25,313 nt of DNA. Origin: a virus. A program made the translations under genes and the position numbers. Positions 14,239 through 22,585 of the stretch are shown here, piece by piece (the first letter of the stretch is position 1; every line of letters starts with the position of its first letter). The DNA lies in the IMG/VR virus record IMGVR_UViG_3300047444_000889, positions 1-25,313 of that record, one strand, 5' to 3'. The notes under the pieces are model-generated. The model was not told the DNA's origin and made no database searches. It saw only the letters and a program-made list of their open reading frames with translations.

Positions 14239-15477
14239 ATGCCGACTCTTGGCAAGTATCTCCGCTCGCAAGCCGAATTGCACGGCTCCCGCCACACCTA
14301 CGGAGTGTTCTCCGAGGCTCTGGCGAAGGGCGAAATCACGGACGCCGACTTCTCGCTCCGCGAGACGGCCGACGCCCTGTTGCCCGCCAACTTCCAGACC
14401 CAACCCGCTCGGAACCGGATGATTCTTCCGCCGGGCGAGCATGAGATCGGTTCGTACTTCCCGGAAACCGGCGGCGGTGACGCTGTCGATTCCTCGATGT
14501 TCGCGAACATCACCGGTCAGATTCTCTTCCAAGAGATCAAGCAGATGTACGAGTCGGCCGATTTCGTCGGCGACAAGCTCTGCCGCGTCATGCCGGTGAC
14601 GAACAAGAACCTCGGTGAGGAAAAGATTCCTTACCTCTCGAAGGCTGTCGACGCTCCCCCGTACGTGAACCAGGGTCAGCCCTACCCGCGTACGAGCTTC
14701 GGCGAGCAATTCGTCATCCTGCCGGCGATCAAGAAGTTCGGTGAAATCGTCCAAGTGACGATGGAAATGATCTTCAGCGATCATACCCTCCAGGCCCGCG
14801 AAGCGGCCCAGAGCGTCGGCGAACGGGTCCGCATGATTAAGGAGGAAATGATCCTCCAGACCGTGCTCGGCCTCGTGGATTCGTACAAGTTCAACTCCAC
14901 GACTGCGGCTGCGACGTACCAAGCGACCACGCCGTATATCAACAAGCTGTCCGGCAAGCCGCTGGTTGACGACGATACGATCAACATCGCCGAGCAGTTG
15001 CTCGCCGAAATGAAGGACCCGGTCCTCAGCAAGCCGATCCGCGTTCAGCCGACCGCCTTGCTCGTGATGCCGTTCAACTACCGCAAGATGCGGCGTGTGA
15101 TGAACTCCAGTGGGATTCGTACTGGCGACGGGGCTTCGACCACGATCGCGACGTATGCCCAGGATCAGCGGGAGAACGATTACCCGGTACTCGCAACCCG
15201 TTGGGGTTACAACCTCTTGACGAGCTCGGCGACCCCGGCCGGCAACGATCTGGTTGGTGGCGGACTAACCGCGACCCAGGCTCGTGAATACTGGCTCCTC
15301 GGCAACTTCCCGAAGGCCTTCATCTGGCGTCAAGCCGCTCCGTTCCAGAGCTTCGTGGCTCCGCCGCTGGCTCCGGAAGAGTTCGAGAAGGACATCGTGC
15401 TCCAAGTCAAGGCTCGTGAGTGGGGTTCGATGGGCGTGTACGATCCGCGTTACGTGGCCCTCTTGTACAACACCTAA
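14239..15477 (+). CDS. Major capsid protein (HK97 fold, putative)
   Basis: 412 residues in the classical order protease, decoration, major capsid. It has a helical N-terminal region (about 1-60) that could be a removed delta-like domain. It then runs through FANITGQILFQEIKQMYESADFVGDKLCRVMP, a central long-helix segment (QAREAAQSVGERVRMIKEEMILQTVLGLVDSYKF) and P-domain-like strands. The end is VLQVKAREWGSMGVYDPRYVALLYNT, typical of capsid subunits. The length fits a capsid of this kind. The DNA has the strongest G/C-ending codon bias of the window, as in highly expressed genes. HK97 fold membership is by size, context and helix pattern, not by an exact motif. Confidence 0.82.
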   Translation: MPTLGKYLRSQAELHGSRHTYGVFSEALAKGEITDADFSLRETADALLPANFQTQPARNRMILPPGEHEIGSYFPETGGGDAVDSSMFANITGQILFQEIKQMYESADFVGDKLCRVMPVTNKNLGEEKIPYLSKAVDAPPYVNQGQPYPRTSFGEQFVILPAIKKFGEIVQVTMEMIFSDHTLQAREAAQSVGERVRMIKEEMILQTVLGLVDSYKFNSTTAAATYQATTPYINKLSGKPLVDDDTINIAEQLLAEMKDPVLSKPIRVQPTALLVMPFNYRKMRRVMNSSGIRTGDGASTTIATYAQDQRENDYPVLATRWGYNLLTSSATPAGNDLVGGGLTATQAREYWLLGNFPKAFIWRQAAPFQSFVAPPLAPEEFEKDIVLQVKAREWGSMGVYDPRYVALLYNT

Positions 15478-15482
15478 TCCTC

Positions 15483-15692
15483 ATGGACTGCGAAGCTCTA
15501 AAGGCTTTACAGGCAGATATCCTCAACGACCTAGCGGCGTCTGCCCTAGGTCGTTTGGGTTCCTACTCGATCGACGGGCAATCCGTGAGCAAGGAACGCT
15601 GGATCGCCTGGAAGTTTAACGCCCTCGGTCAACTCAACGCACTGATCCAACAGTGCGAGCCGTACGAGATCAGGACCAATGCTGCCCCGTGA
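15483..15692 (+). CDS. Small connector-region protein
   Basis: 69 residues from ATG 15483, five bases after the capsid stop. An earlier in-frame start at 15420 would lie in the capsid gene and give unlike residues. The protein is helical (CEALKALQADILNDLAASALGRL, WIAWKFNALGQLNALIQQC). Size, helical character and place right after the capsid gene recall head-completion proteins such as gpW, but there is no clear signature, so I leave it as connector-region. It overlaps the next gene by 14 bases. Confidence 0.55.
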   Translation: MDCEALKALQADILNDLAASALGRLGSYSIDGQSVSKERWIAWKFNALGQLNALIQQCEPYEIRTNAAP

Positions 15693-16032
15693 CGAGATGA
15701 TTGCGGACTTCCGCAGCTTCGACTTCATCGAGCAGATCGACTTCTATTCTCGGGACGGCGAAAGTGGCGACTTTTACCTGCCCGAGACGGTGGATGGACT
15801 CCAGACCCGCGGCGAGACCGCGATGGAATCCGATGTTGGGCAATTCGGTGCCGGCCGGCGAACCGCAGTCTTCCACTGGATCGTGACGGACATTTCCCAC
15901 GACGCGAAGCCCCGCGACCGAATCGTGGACGAGTCCGGACAGAAGTGGGAAATCTGGACGATCCAGACCCAGACCGCCGGCATCCGATACCGGGCCTTCT
16001 GCGTTGAACTCCTCGAAGCCAACTGGCCCTAA
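15679..16032 (+). CDS. Putative head-tail connector (stopper-like) protein
   Basis: 117 residues. The middle is beta-rich (GQFGAGRRTAVFHWIVTDI), then PRDRIVDESGQKWEIWTIQTQTAGIRYRAFCVEL. The "p.D.i.de.G..weI..i......ryr....." pattern is the usual one of small barrel-type stopper or head-tail joining proteins, which read "prgd.i...g..y.V..v". It lies three genes upstream of the tail tube genes, the usual place. TAATG connects it to the next gene. The assignment is by context and pattern. Confidence 0.55.
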   Translation: MLPRDEMIADFRSFDFIEQIDFYSRDGESGDFYLPETVDGLQTRGETAMESDVGQFGAGRRTAVFHWIVTDISHDAKPRDRIVDESGQKWEIWTIQTQTAGIRYRAFCVELLEANWP

Positions 16033-16481
16033 TGAGCGTCTACCGTGACATTCTCGCCGCAGTCCAAAATGGCGTCGATGGGCTCGCCCTCGATGGGTTC
16101 TCCAAAACCGCGATTCGCAAGCGGCCTCACATCGTACGAACCGACTTTGACGACGGCTCGGGCATCGTCATTATCTCGCCGTCCGCCGAAATCGTCGCGG
16201 AAGAGTACACGGAAAACACGGAAAACATCGACTACCCAGTCCATGTGACCTTCGCCCAGGCCGGCGATGGCGTGGTCGACGTATCCGCAACAAATAGCCT
16301 GCTCGATGCCCGCGAAGCTGTCCGCCTCAAGTTTCACAAAACCACGCTGACCGGCGTCTCGTCTGTGATCGATGTTCGGGTCTTCCTCTCTCGCCTCTTC
16401 GATCCATTCATGTTCGGAACGAACATCGACGCCTCCCAGCTAACTCTGATCTTTAAGTCCACGGAGCCTCGCTCACAATGA
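16032..16481 (+). CDS. Putative tail terminator/neck protein
   Basis: 149 residues, starting MSVYRDILAAVQNGVDGLALDGFSKTAIRKRP. It continues with IVIISPSAEIVAEE, YPVHVTFAQAGDG, a helix LLDAREAVRLKFHKT and the strands VIDVRVFLSRLFDP and ASQLTLIFKSTEP. The alternation of an alpha-helix at the start, beta hairpins and another helix is the layout of tail terminator (gpU/gp17-like) proteins that stop tail growth and join the head. The location directly before the tail tube genes supports it. No single motif is diagnostic. ATGA overlap with the first tube-like gene. Confidence 0.55.
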   Translation: MSVYRDILAAVQNGVDGLALDGFSKTAIRKRPHIVRTDFDDGSGIVIISPSAEIVAEEYTENTENIDYPVHVTFAQAGDGVVDVSATNSLLDAREAVRLKFHKTTLTGVSSVIDVRVFLSRLFDPFMFGTNIDASQLTLIFKSTEPRSQ

Positions 16482-16876
16482 GTTTCAAATCCGGTAAGAA
16501 TGGGCGACTCTCCCTCGGTGGGACGACCTTCAAGGTCAAGCGGTGGAGCGTCGAGCCGAAGAATCAAATCCAAGACGTGACGAACGGGAACTCGAACGGA
16601 TTCGGCGAGTACATCGCTGGCGTGTCCGACCTCGACTTCTCGGCTGAACTCGACTACGACGTCGGCACCAATCCCTTCGGAACCAAGTTCGTCCAGGGAC
16701 TCCTCCTCCAAGCAATCTTCTACGTCGATGGCGTTGGGGCTCCGAATTGGACCGTCAACGGCATCGTCGAATCTGTGACGAACTCCCTGGACGTCCGCGG
16801 CCTCGTGAGCATCACGCTCCACGGACGAGCGAGTGTTGACTCCGGCGGAACCGCCTGGACTGCCCCGAGCACCTAA
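16478..16876 (+). CDS. Tail tube-like protein, copy 1
   Basis: 132 residues, beta-rich, with the segments SGKNGRLSLGGTTFKVKRWSVE, EYIAGVSDLDFSAELDYDVGTNPFG, and SLDVRGLVSITLHGRAS. Tail tube subunits are small beta-barrel proteins with a similar "G..g.v.ig...y.v..ws.....d..d....g......g..d...." make-up, forming the tube through which DNA passes. Its location between connector genes and tape measure fits. The next gene encodes a clear paralogue, so one could be the main tube and the other a minor tube, cap or spike-type subunit. ATGA coupling upstream and TAATG downstream. Confidence 0.68.
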   Translation: MSFKSGKNGRLSLGGTTFKVKRWSVEPKNQIQDVTNGNSNGFGEYIAGVSDLDFSAELDYDVGTNPFGTKFVQGLLLQAIFYVDGVGAPNWTVNGIVESVTNSLDVRGLVSITLHGRASVDSGGTAWTAPST

Positions 16877-17325
16877 TGTCACTCGGTTTCCAATCCGGCA
16901 AGTTGGGCAAGCTGGTGATCGGCTCCGACACCTACAAGATCAAGCACTGGTCGCTTGACTTGCCCTCCGCTATCCTCGACGTCACCAACGGCGGAGGGGG
17001 TGGCATCGATGACCCGTCGGTTCCGGTCGGCGGGTACGGTCAGTACATTGCCGGCGTCGCCGATATGGACTTCACCGTCGAGCTAGACCACGACGTAGGC
17101 TCCTCGCCCTTCGCAACCGACTTCGTCGTCGGTACGATCCTCGCCTCAGTCTTCCTGTACGTGGACCCGGTCTCCGCCCACTTCTGGAGAATCTGCGGAG
17201 CGATCGTGCAAGATGCCGGCGAATCGCTAGACGTTCGCGGCCTCGCCTCGATCCGGATGACTGCGAAGGCAACTGGCGGCAATTACGCTTTCCACGAAAA
17301 CGATGACCCCACGTTGTGCCCATGA
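16876..17325 (+). CDS. Tail tube-like protein, copy 2
   Basis: 149 residues, clearly paralogous to the preceding protein. Both begin MS..SGK.GkL.ig..tyK.K.WS, share DVTNG, YIAGV.D.DF..ELD.DVG..PF.T.FV and end with SLDVRGL.SI. The second copy has an extra Gly-rich and Pro-containing loop (GGGGGIDDPSVPVGGYG) of about 13 residues around position 38-54. Tandem tube genes are known where one is decorated or carries an added domain, but the loop here is short. Coding DNA overlaps the next gene by ATGA. Confidence 0.68.
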   Translation: MSLGFQSGKLGKLVIGSDTYKIKHWSLDLPSAILDVTNGGGGGIDDPSVPVGGYGQYIAGVADMDFTVELDHDVGSSPFATDFVVGTILASVFLYVDPVSAHFWRICGAIVQDAGESLDVRGLASIRMTAKATGGNYAFHENDDPTLCP

Positions 17326-17735
17326 GTGAACTACAGAAAACTCTCGGTCAGTCGACGGTCACCCTCCAAATCGGCGAGACGGCATACAAGCTGGCTCCGT
17401 TCACGATCGAGGACTACGGGAACTTCGAGAACTGGCTCCAAGAGAATGCGTGGTCCGCGGTTCGCCGGGCGTACGTCCTCAAGTGGATCACCCCCGAAGA
17501 GTTCGACCGCCACTCGCAGAATTGCATCCGCCTGATCGCGAGCGAGAAGCTGTCATACGGATCGGACGCCTACGGTGAGGCCTCGATGTCCTACCGCGGG
17601 ATGGAGAAGCTCCTCGCGATCGCTTTGGCTAAGACTCACCCGAACGTGAGCGAGAAGCAAATTCACGAGTTTGTCCACAACCAGACGAAGGAAGTTGCGA
17701 AAGCCTTGCACGAGAACGATGAAGTAAGTCAGTGA
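17322..17735 (+). CDS. Putative tail assembly chaperone (first)
   Basis: 137 residues from ATG 17322, which overlaps the previous stop; a GTG two codons earlier is possible. The protein is helical, acidic and without motifs (FTIEDYGNFENWLQENAWSAVRRAYVLKWI, MEKLLAIALAKTHPNVSEKQIHEFV). Between tube and tape measure, this is the slot of the gpG-like chaperone that binds the tape measure. "kl.pft..dy..fe.wlq" resembles other such proteins. The gene overlaps the next by GTGA. I looked for the usual -1 slippery heptamer near its end and saw none. Confidence 0.58.
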   Translation: MSELQKTLGQSTVTLQIGETAYKLAPFTIEDYGNFENWLQENAWSAVRRAYVLKWITPEEFDRHSQNCIRLIASEKLSYGSDAYGEASMSYRGMEKLLAIALAKTHPNVSEKQIHEFVHNQTKEVAKALHENDEVSQ

Positions 17736-17983
17736 ACCTCTCAGAGATCATTGCACTTCTTTGCAACGAGCCGTTTTCTCTTGATGTTGATCGGGCGAAA
17801 CGGCTCACTTTATTCCAGGTCCGGAAGTTGTACTTCCGACCCCGAGACAGAGAAGGCCGGATTGAGATCGACTCCCCGAAGGGTGAATTCCCAGACGGGC
17901 CGACCTGGAAGAAGCTCGCGGCTCAAGTCATCCGGGTCCCCATGTGGTATGTCCGCGAACGTGATGCAAAGTTGAACAAATGA
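17732..17983 (+). CDS. Putative tail assembly chaperone (second)
   Basis: 83 residues from GTG 17732, overlapping the previous stop. Sequence: LSEIIALLCNEPFSLDVDRAKRLTLFQVRKLYFRPRD then WKKLAAQVIRVPMWYVRERD. This is the size and position of the second chaperone product (gpT-like part) just upstream of the tape measure. Here it has its own start instead of an obvious frameshift fusion. The "lt..qvrklyf..." middle is like the region seen in such small proteins that contact the next gene's product. ATGA overlap with the tape measure gene. Confidence 0.5.
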   Translation: MNLSEIIALLCNEPFSLDVDRAKRLTLFQVRKLYFRPRDREGRIEIDSPKGEFPDGPTWKKLAAQVIRVPMWYVRERDAKLNK

Positions 17984-19275
17984 GTGACGGTGCAGACGAA
18001 CTACTGAAGCTCCTTAGCGACATGATCGCCAGTCGCCAGATGGCGACGAACGTCGGCCTCGGGGACGTCGCGAGCAAAGGCCCGAACGCGAACCCGTCGG
18101 ATATCGTCAAGGGGTATCGCGAGGTCACCAACGAACTCAAGCAGCTGCTCGCGTTAGAGAAGGACCTTTCGAAAGAGCGGCGTGAGGGAGCAAAGAAGGC
18201 CGCGGCTGAGGAACGCCGAGCTGCCGCGGAAAAGAAGTCCGCCCATCGAGCGTATCAAGCCGCGTTGAAGAACAGCGGCATGGCGACTCCCCGCGATGTG
18301 GAGATCGCCCGTCGTCGGTCGGTCGCGATCATGGAACGCCGAGCGGCATCAGCCGCAGCGGTGAAGGCGAAAGCCCTCGACGCCTGGGAACAGCTCGCGT
18401 ACGGCGGCACCGGCTCGGACGGTATGCCTCGATCCGGTGGTGGAGTTGGTGGAGGGCGAGCGGGGGGTTCACGTGCGAAGGGCCTTGGCCGACTCCCGCT
18501 CGCCTCGGTGCCGGCGGCGTTGATGGGTAATCGATCCGCCGGAGCCCGTGTCGGCTACGCCCTCGGCAGCATGACTGGCCTCGGTATGGCCGCAGGGCTT
18601 CCGGGACTAGCGATCGGTGCTGGAGCCGCCGCCGCAATCGGTGCTGGAGGAGCCGCATCCCCCACGGGTATGAGCGTCGTCACAAAGCCGCTTGAAATCC
18701 TCGCCGGAACAATCGGCGGAATGGTTCTTCCGTCCCTCGTTCGCTTCGGTGGGGCTCTTCTAGATATGGCCGATTGGGTAGAGGGCAAGATGGGAGGGAA
18801 GGAGGCCACGCCCGGCAGCTATAGTAATCGAGCGAATCAAGTGGCAGGGGCCTATGGCGGAGCCGGCGTCCTGGCTGGAGCTACGATCGGCTCTATCGCC
18901 GGACCGCCGGGGATGGTTATCGGTGCTCTAACTATGGGTATTGCCGGACTCGTAGCTGGGAAAAAGATTGGGGACATGGAGGCGGACGCCCGCCTAAAGA
19001 TTGATCCATCCCCTGAAGCGGCTGCTGAACGACAAGAGCGATTTGGCGGAAAGCTACAATCCCTCAGCAACCAGAAGATGATCCTACAGGACATGATCCA
19101 GGGACTTGGGGCGAAGCCGAAAATGGGTTCGAATATCCTCGACATCGCGAAGGAAACCCAGATGGCAGTCTTCGAGAGCCCGATGGAAGTCCGCCAGCGT
19201 CGCATGTGGATGGAAAATATCGCGATCGTTTCGGCTAAGATCGAAGCCGTCGAGAAAGCAATTAGAGGTGGATAA
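17980..19275 (+). CDS. Tape measure protein (short)
   Basis: 431 residues. It begins with a long charged coiled-coil-like region (about residues 45-140, KEDL/ERREGAKKAAAEERRAAAEKK type). A Gly-rich linker (about 148-168) follows, then a long hydrophobic, Gly/Ala-rich stretch (about 175-335) with several membrane-like helices, and a charged helical end. This layout and the position after the chaperones are typical of tape measure proteins that set tail length and insert into the host membrane. At the rule of thumb of about 1.5 angstrom per residue, 431 residues would give a tail near 65 nm. That is an estimate, not measured. TAATG overlap with the next gene. Confidence 0.78.
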   Translation: MSDGADELLKLLSDMIASRQMATNVGLGDVASKGPNANPSDIVKGYREVTNELKQLLALEKDLSKERREGAKKAAAEERRAAAEKKSAHRAYQAALKNSGMATPRDVEIARRRSVAIMERRAASAAAVKAKALDAWEQLAYGGTGSDGMPRSGGGVGGGRAGGSRAKGLGRLPLASVPAALMGNRSAGARVGYALGSMTGLGMAAGLPGLAIGAGAAAAIGAGGAASPTGMSVVTKPLEILAGTIGGMVLPSLVRFGGALLDMADWVEGKMGGKEATPGSYSNRANQVAGAYGGAGVLAGATIGSIAGPPGMVIGALTMGIAGLVAGKKIGDMEADARLKIDPSPEAAAERQERFGGKLQSLSNQKMILQDMIQGLGAKPKMGSNILDIAKETQMAVFESPMEVRQRRMWMENIAIVSAKIEAVEKAIRGG

Positions 19276-20315
19276 TGGCCCGCGGCCTTGATGGAATGGA
19301 CTTTCGAGAGCAAGACGAACACCAGGGGGTTTCTCCCACCTTCGGTGGTGATCGGTTCATGCAGAAGAGCTCTCGCATCTTCTGGTTGAAGACGTGGAGC
19401 GACATCAAGCAAGCGATCCCGAACGCCCTGGGCTATCCGACCCGCACGGCTCCGGGTGTTCTGTCCCGGTACCTCCCGCACCAGGACCCAGTCTTTCCGT
19501 TCCTCGTCGCCACGAGTTACGGGTCCACAAAGAACAAGGGTATCTCCCTCGACACCCCGGACAGTGATTCCGGACTCCGCGGCAACGAGTACGATGGCGG
19601 AATCGTCCTTCCGCTGGAATTCGAGAAGCCGCTATATCATATCCTCGAAGACGGTGAACTGGCCCCCGAAGACACGGCGAACTATAACGGTCTCGGTCCT
19701 CGATGGGCGACGGAGATAGATCGATACGTCGAGTACGAAGAGACCCCTGAGTCTTCGTACGTCACCCCGCCGTCAGTCACGGGTATGATGGCGTGGTCAA
19801 AAGGACAGACTGGTCTCGGCGGGGAAGACAATCAGTCCTTCCCGCAAAACTATTCGACCATCCTCGGAGAGGCATCGATCCGCCTCCGCTGGCACCAGAT
19901 TCCGGACGACGCCCTGCCGCTGGACGCGATCTACGCCTGCCTGGGCAAAGTGAACCAGACGAACTTCGGCTCGAAGGAAGATGTCCGCCTTGGCTTTAAC
20001 CCCTGGTCGATGCTATTTCTCGGCGGTTCTTTCACCCGCATCGTTCTCCCGACTGGCGATTTCGGCTGGACCGTCGAGTACCTGTTCAAATTCTCGGGCT
20101 CTCAGAAAGTCTGGAACTACTATTTGAATGCCCGAGCCACGACGCCGGGATTTTACGAAGTCTCGCTCAAGCCGATCACCGGAGCTGGTCCTCCCCCGAC
20201 TCTCGGAGACGCCCCGTTCTTCGTTCCTGGGGCGACGAATTCCGACGATACCCACATCGGGAACAAGATTTCGTACGGCGTGGCAAACCTGAATGACCTC
20301 TTCGTGATCGCATAA
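19275..20315 (+). CDS. Tail protein, distal (unknown family)
   Basis: 346 residues, beta-rich with many aromatic residues and Pro/Gly turns, directly after the tape measure gene, where distal tail proteins are placed. Visible segments include FGGDRFMQKSSRIFWLKTWSD, YEETPESSYVTPPSVTGMMAW, IRLRWHQIPDDALPLDAIYACLGKVNQTNF and FGWTVEYLFKFSGSQKVWNYY. No catalytic or membrane motif is seen. The closing region looks like a barrel-type assembly domain. I do not recognise the family, so "distal tail" is by place only. Confidence 0.55.
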   Translation: MARGLDGMDFREQDEHQGVSPTFGGDRFMQKSSRIFWLKTWSDIKQAIPNALGYPTRTAPGVLSRYLPHQDPVFPFLVATSYGSTKNKGISLDTPDSDSGLRGNEYDGGIVLPLEFEKPLYHILEDGELAPEDTANYNGLGPRWATEIDRYVEYEETPESSYVTPPSVTGMMAWSKGQTGLGGEDNQSFPQNYSTILGEASIRLRWHQIPDDALPLDAIYACLGKVNQTNFGSKEDVRLGFNPWSMLFLGGSFTRIVLPTGDFGWTVEYLFKFSGSQKVWNYYLNARATTPGFYEVSLKPITGAGPPPTLGDAPFFVPGATNSDDTHIGNKISYGVANLNDLFVIA

Positions 20316-20316
20316 G

Positions 20317-20922
20317 ATGCCCTCGATCCCCATCGGTAGCACTGGTCATGGATTGATGCGTCGGGACGACCCGACGATTCAGGAGATCATCCGCCAGCTC
20401 CAGCAGGTGGCGACGCTCTCGACGGAGTATCCGCTGGATATCGTGAAGAATGGAGACGTATACCATCTCCGCTACGTGGCTCGCCGCCCCGCCTGGGTTC
20501 GAATCACCGGTCACGCGAGCACGTCATACTCCTCGGGATACGAACCGCTCAACCACTACGCGGGGATCGAGCAGGTCTCGCGAATCGGGATGTCGGCGTC
20601 TGAGGACCTGAACTCTGGGCTCCGCTTCGATGAACACTTTCCGCTCTTCGCGATGGACGGCAACACCGCGGTTCCCGAGAACGCTCTCGTGTATGCGACG
20701 CCAGCCCTCGGCGGCACGCACTACGAGTTCGTGTGGGCGACCGGACAAATGGCTCTAACTTGCCCGAGCGGAGGGTCCGGTTCAGGTCAGTGCGATTCGG
20801 TATGCGGGTTGCCGATCGATAACCTCTTCCAGTGCGTGGACGGCTTCACGGAACCGACCGAAGGGTGCCTTGTGGTTGTGAATGCGAACGGCGATCCGAT
20901 CGGACGGGTGGAAATCCGATGA
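20317..20922 (+). CDS. Tail-tip region protein, unknown family
   Basis: 201 residues. The N-terminal half reads as an extended beta region (TIQEIIRQLQQVATLSTEY, NGDVYHLRYVARRPAWVRITGHAS, EPLNHYAGIEQV). The C-terminal part has a Ser/Gly linker and five Cys within 40 residues (CPSGGSGSGQCDSVCGLP, QCVDGFTEPTEGC), followed by VVVNANGDPIGRVEIR. It could use disulfides or zinc for a compact tip domain. Function unknown. It lies one base after the previous stop and overlaps the next gene by ATGA. Confidence 0.52.
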   Translation: MPSIPIGSTGHGLMRRDDPTIQEIIRQLQQVATLSTEYPLDIVKNGDVYHLRYVARRPAWVRITGHASTSYSSGYEPLNHYAGIEQVSRIGMSASEDLNSGLRFDEHFPLFAMDGNTAVPENALVYATPALGGTHYEFVWATGQMALTCPSGGSGSGQCDSVCGLPIDNLFQCVDGFTEPTEGCLVVVNANGDPIGRVEIR

Positions 20923-21548
20923 TTATCGTCCCGCCTCCGAACTACATCTACGACACGAGCGGAGGCTCCGGGTATGGCGGGTGCCAGTGTCGCTGCGTGC
21001 CGCCGGACCCCATTGACTGCGGCAACGGGTGTCCGCCGCTCGATATGTCGCGGTACCACGTTCGACTCAACCGAATCCGAGCGACCGACAATCCGGACTG
21101 CCTCATCGACTTCGACACGTCCGCAATCCCGGAGTTCAAACTCGATGGCGAAAGCGGGAACACTGTAGGAGTGATCCCACCAGCGATTGCGAGCTTCCCT
21201 TCGAAAATCCCTGGCGGAGCCCTCGCTAATTATCAGTTCTTCAACGCTTGTGGTGTATTGAATATCTCAACATGGTTCGCCTACATCTATTGTACGTGTA
21301 GCGATCCCATCGATGGGTTACGATACACCCTACAGTTTCGGTTCGGAACGTCCCCCGCCGGCTTTACTCCTAACTTCGCTTGCCCTTTGTGTCCCGCCGG
21401 CATTATCAGTCGGGCATTTATCATCTTCAGCGTACCCTGTTCCGATGAATGCGATTTCGATACGATCCTTGGGGACTATGAAGTGAATCTCGTGGACGGT
21501 ACTTTCGGGTCACACTACACTCTCGACTTCACGGTCTATAAGACATGA
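20919..21548 (+). CDS. Cysteine-rich tail-tip region protein, unknown family
   Basis: 209 residues from ATG 20919, which overlaps the previous stop; an upstream in-frame start (20832) would lie in the preceding gene. The N-terminus has a glycine/tyrosine-rich lead and a dense Cys cluster (residues 22, 24, 26, 34, 38: CQCRC and CGNGCPP). More Cys occur later in the chain (YCTCSDP, CPLCPAG and CSDEC). The rest is beta-rich (FVPSKIPGG-like turns and a strand-like end, LDFTVYK). With the Cys-rich end of the preceding protein, this gives two adjacent Cys-rich tail genes. Possibly disulfide- or metal-stabilised tip components, which is inference. Confidence 0.55.
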   Translation: MIIVPPPNYIYDTSGGSGYGGCQCRCVPPDPIDCGNGCPPLDMSRYHVRLNRIRATDNPDCLIDFDTSAIPEFKLDGESGNTVGVIPPAIASFPSKIPGGALANYQFFNACGVLNISTWFAYIYCTCSDPIDGLRYTLQFRFGTSPAGFTPNFACPLCPAGIISRAFIIFSVPCSDECDFDTILGDYEVNLVDGTFGSHYTLDFTVYKT

Positions 21549-22585
21549 TCGAGTCGATGAAGTTCACGCCTAACCGGCAACCAATGCGGAAAGGCATCCG
21601 CCTTCCGCTGCGGCATGACGAGTGCGTGCATCTCGGGCTCAAGAAGTCGCATGTGGATGTGAATGGGAACGCGGTGAACTGCCGGGGCAAGCATCTCTTC
21701 GCCTGCGACCTGCACGGAGAGTGCCGGATCAACGACCCGCGGGCGGCTCACAACTGCCAGACCTGCGGCGATTATTCGGTCGATCTCCCCGATGACCCGG
21801 CGTACCGCCCCGGACTCCGACACATCCTCTACCACGTCTATCCGATGCGGGGAACCGGGACGTGGCAGCGGAACATCGACCAGCTCGTACCGCGACTCCC
21901 GCTCTTCAGCGGCAAAAGAATCTGTGCGATCGCGGTAGACAACAAGACTGATGACGCCGACGCGGTCAAGCAACACCTCGGCGACTCGTTCGAGTATCTC
22001 CTCTTCCCGAACGACCCCTTCAAGAGGGAGGTCATCTCCTGGGTTCCCCTCTGGGAGCGGGTGATCGAGGAGCCCGGCGTCACGTTCTATGCCCACGCGA
22101 AGGGGGTCCGGCACCCGACGAATCCGGGCGTTTCTGTCCATTTCTGGACGGAAATGATGTACGAAACCCTCCTGGATTATTGGCCGACCGTAGAACACTC
22201 ACTACGCTCTCATCCTTTGACGGGTACCTTTAAGAAGGTGGGCCGGTGGTTTGCCCGCTGCCCGTCCCGTTGGCACTACTCCGGCTCATTCTTCTGGGCT
22301 CGGAACGACAAGCTCCGTGAGAAGCCGTGGCGGAATCCCCCGCAAGAATGGTGGGGAACCGAAGCTGCTCCTGGCACGTGGTTTCCGCAAGAGCGTGCCG
22401 GCGTCATCTTCCACGAAAATCCGAAGCTCAACATCTACAACCCGCAATACTGCCAAGGCGTCCTGAAGGAGCTGCGTAAGTGGAGATTGGATCATTCACC
22501 GAGCCCTTCAATCACTGGTACCTCTGGGACGCGCTCGACATCGGCCTCGTGCGGGACGCCGTCGCAAGCGTCCCCGGCGTGTTGA
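21545..22585 (+). CDS. Glycosyltransferase-like protein with N-terminal Cys/His module
   Basis: 346 residues. The N-terminal ~75 residues hold a Cys/His set (C27, H29, C46, C54, H57, C60, C71, C74). The rest resembles glycan-processing transferases: HILYHVYPMRGTGTWQRNIDQLVPRL, then AIAVDNKTDD, FYAHAKGVRHPTNPG, YETLLDYW and WHYSGSFFWARND. Reading of "H.KGv" and "ysGsfFwar" as sugar-transferase features is by pattern and not a proven family. The last ~35 residues are Ser/Thr/Pro low complexity and lie out of frame over the start of the next gene, with a 106-base overlap. They may be read-through after a lost stop. Confidence 0.6.
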   Translation: MIESMKFTPNRQPMRKGIRLPLRHDECVHLGLKKSHVDVNGNAVNCRGKHLFACDLHGECRINDPRAAHNCQTCGDYSVDLPDDPAYRPGLRHILYHVYPMRGTGTWQRNIDQLVPRLPLFSGKRICAIAVDNKTDDADAVKQHLGDSFEYLLFPNDPFKREVISWVPLWERVIEEPGVTFYAHAKGVRHPTNPGVSVHFWTEMMYETLLDYWPTVEHSLRSHPLTGTFKKVGRWFARCPSRWHYSGSFFWARNDKLREKPWRNPPQEWWGTEAAPGTWFPQERAGVIFHENPKLNIYNPQYCQGVLKELRKWRLDHSPSPSITGTSGTRSTSASCGTPSQASPAC

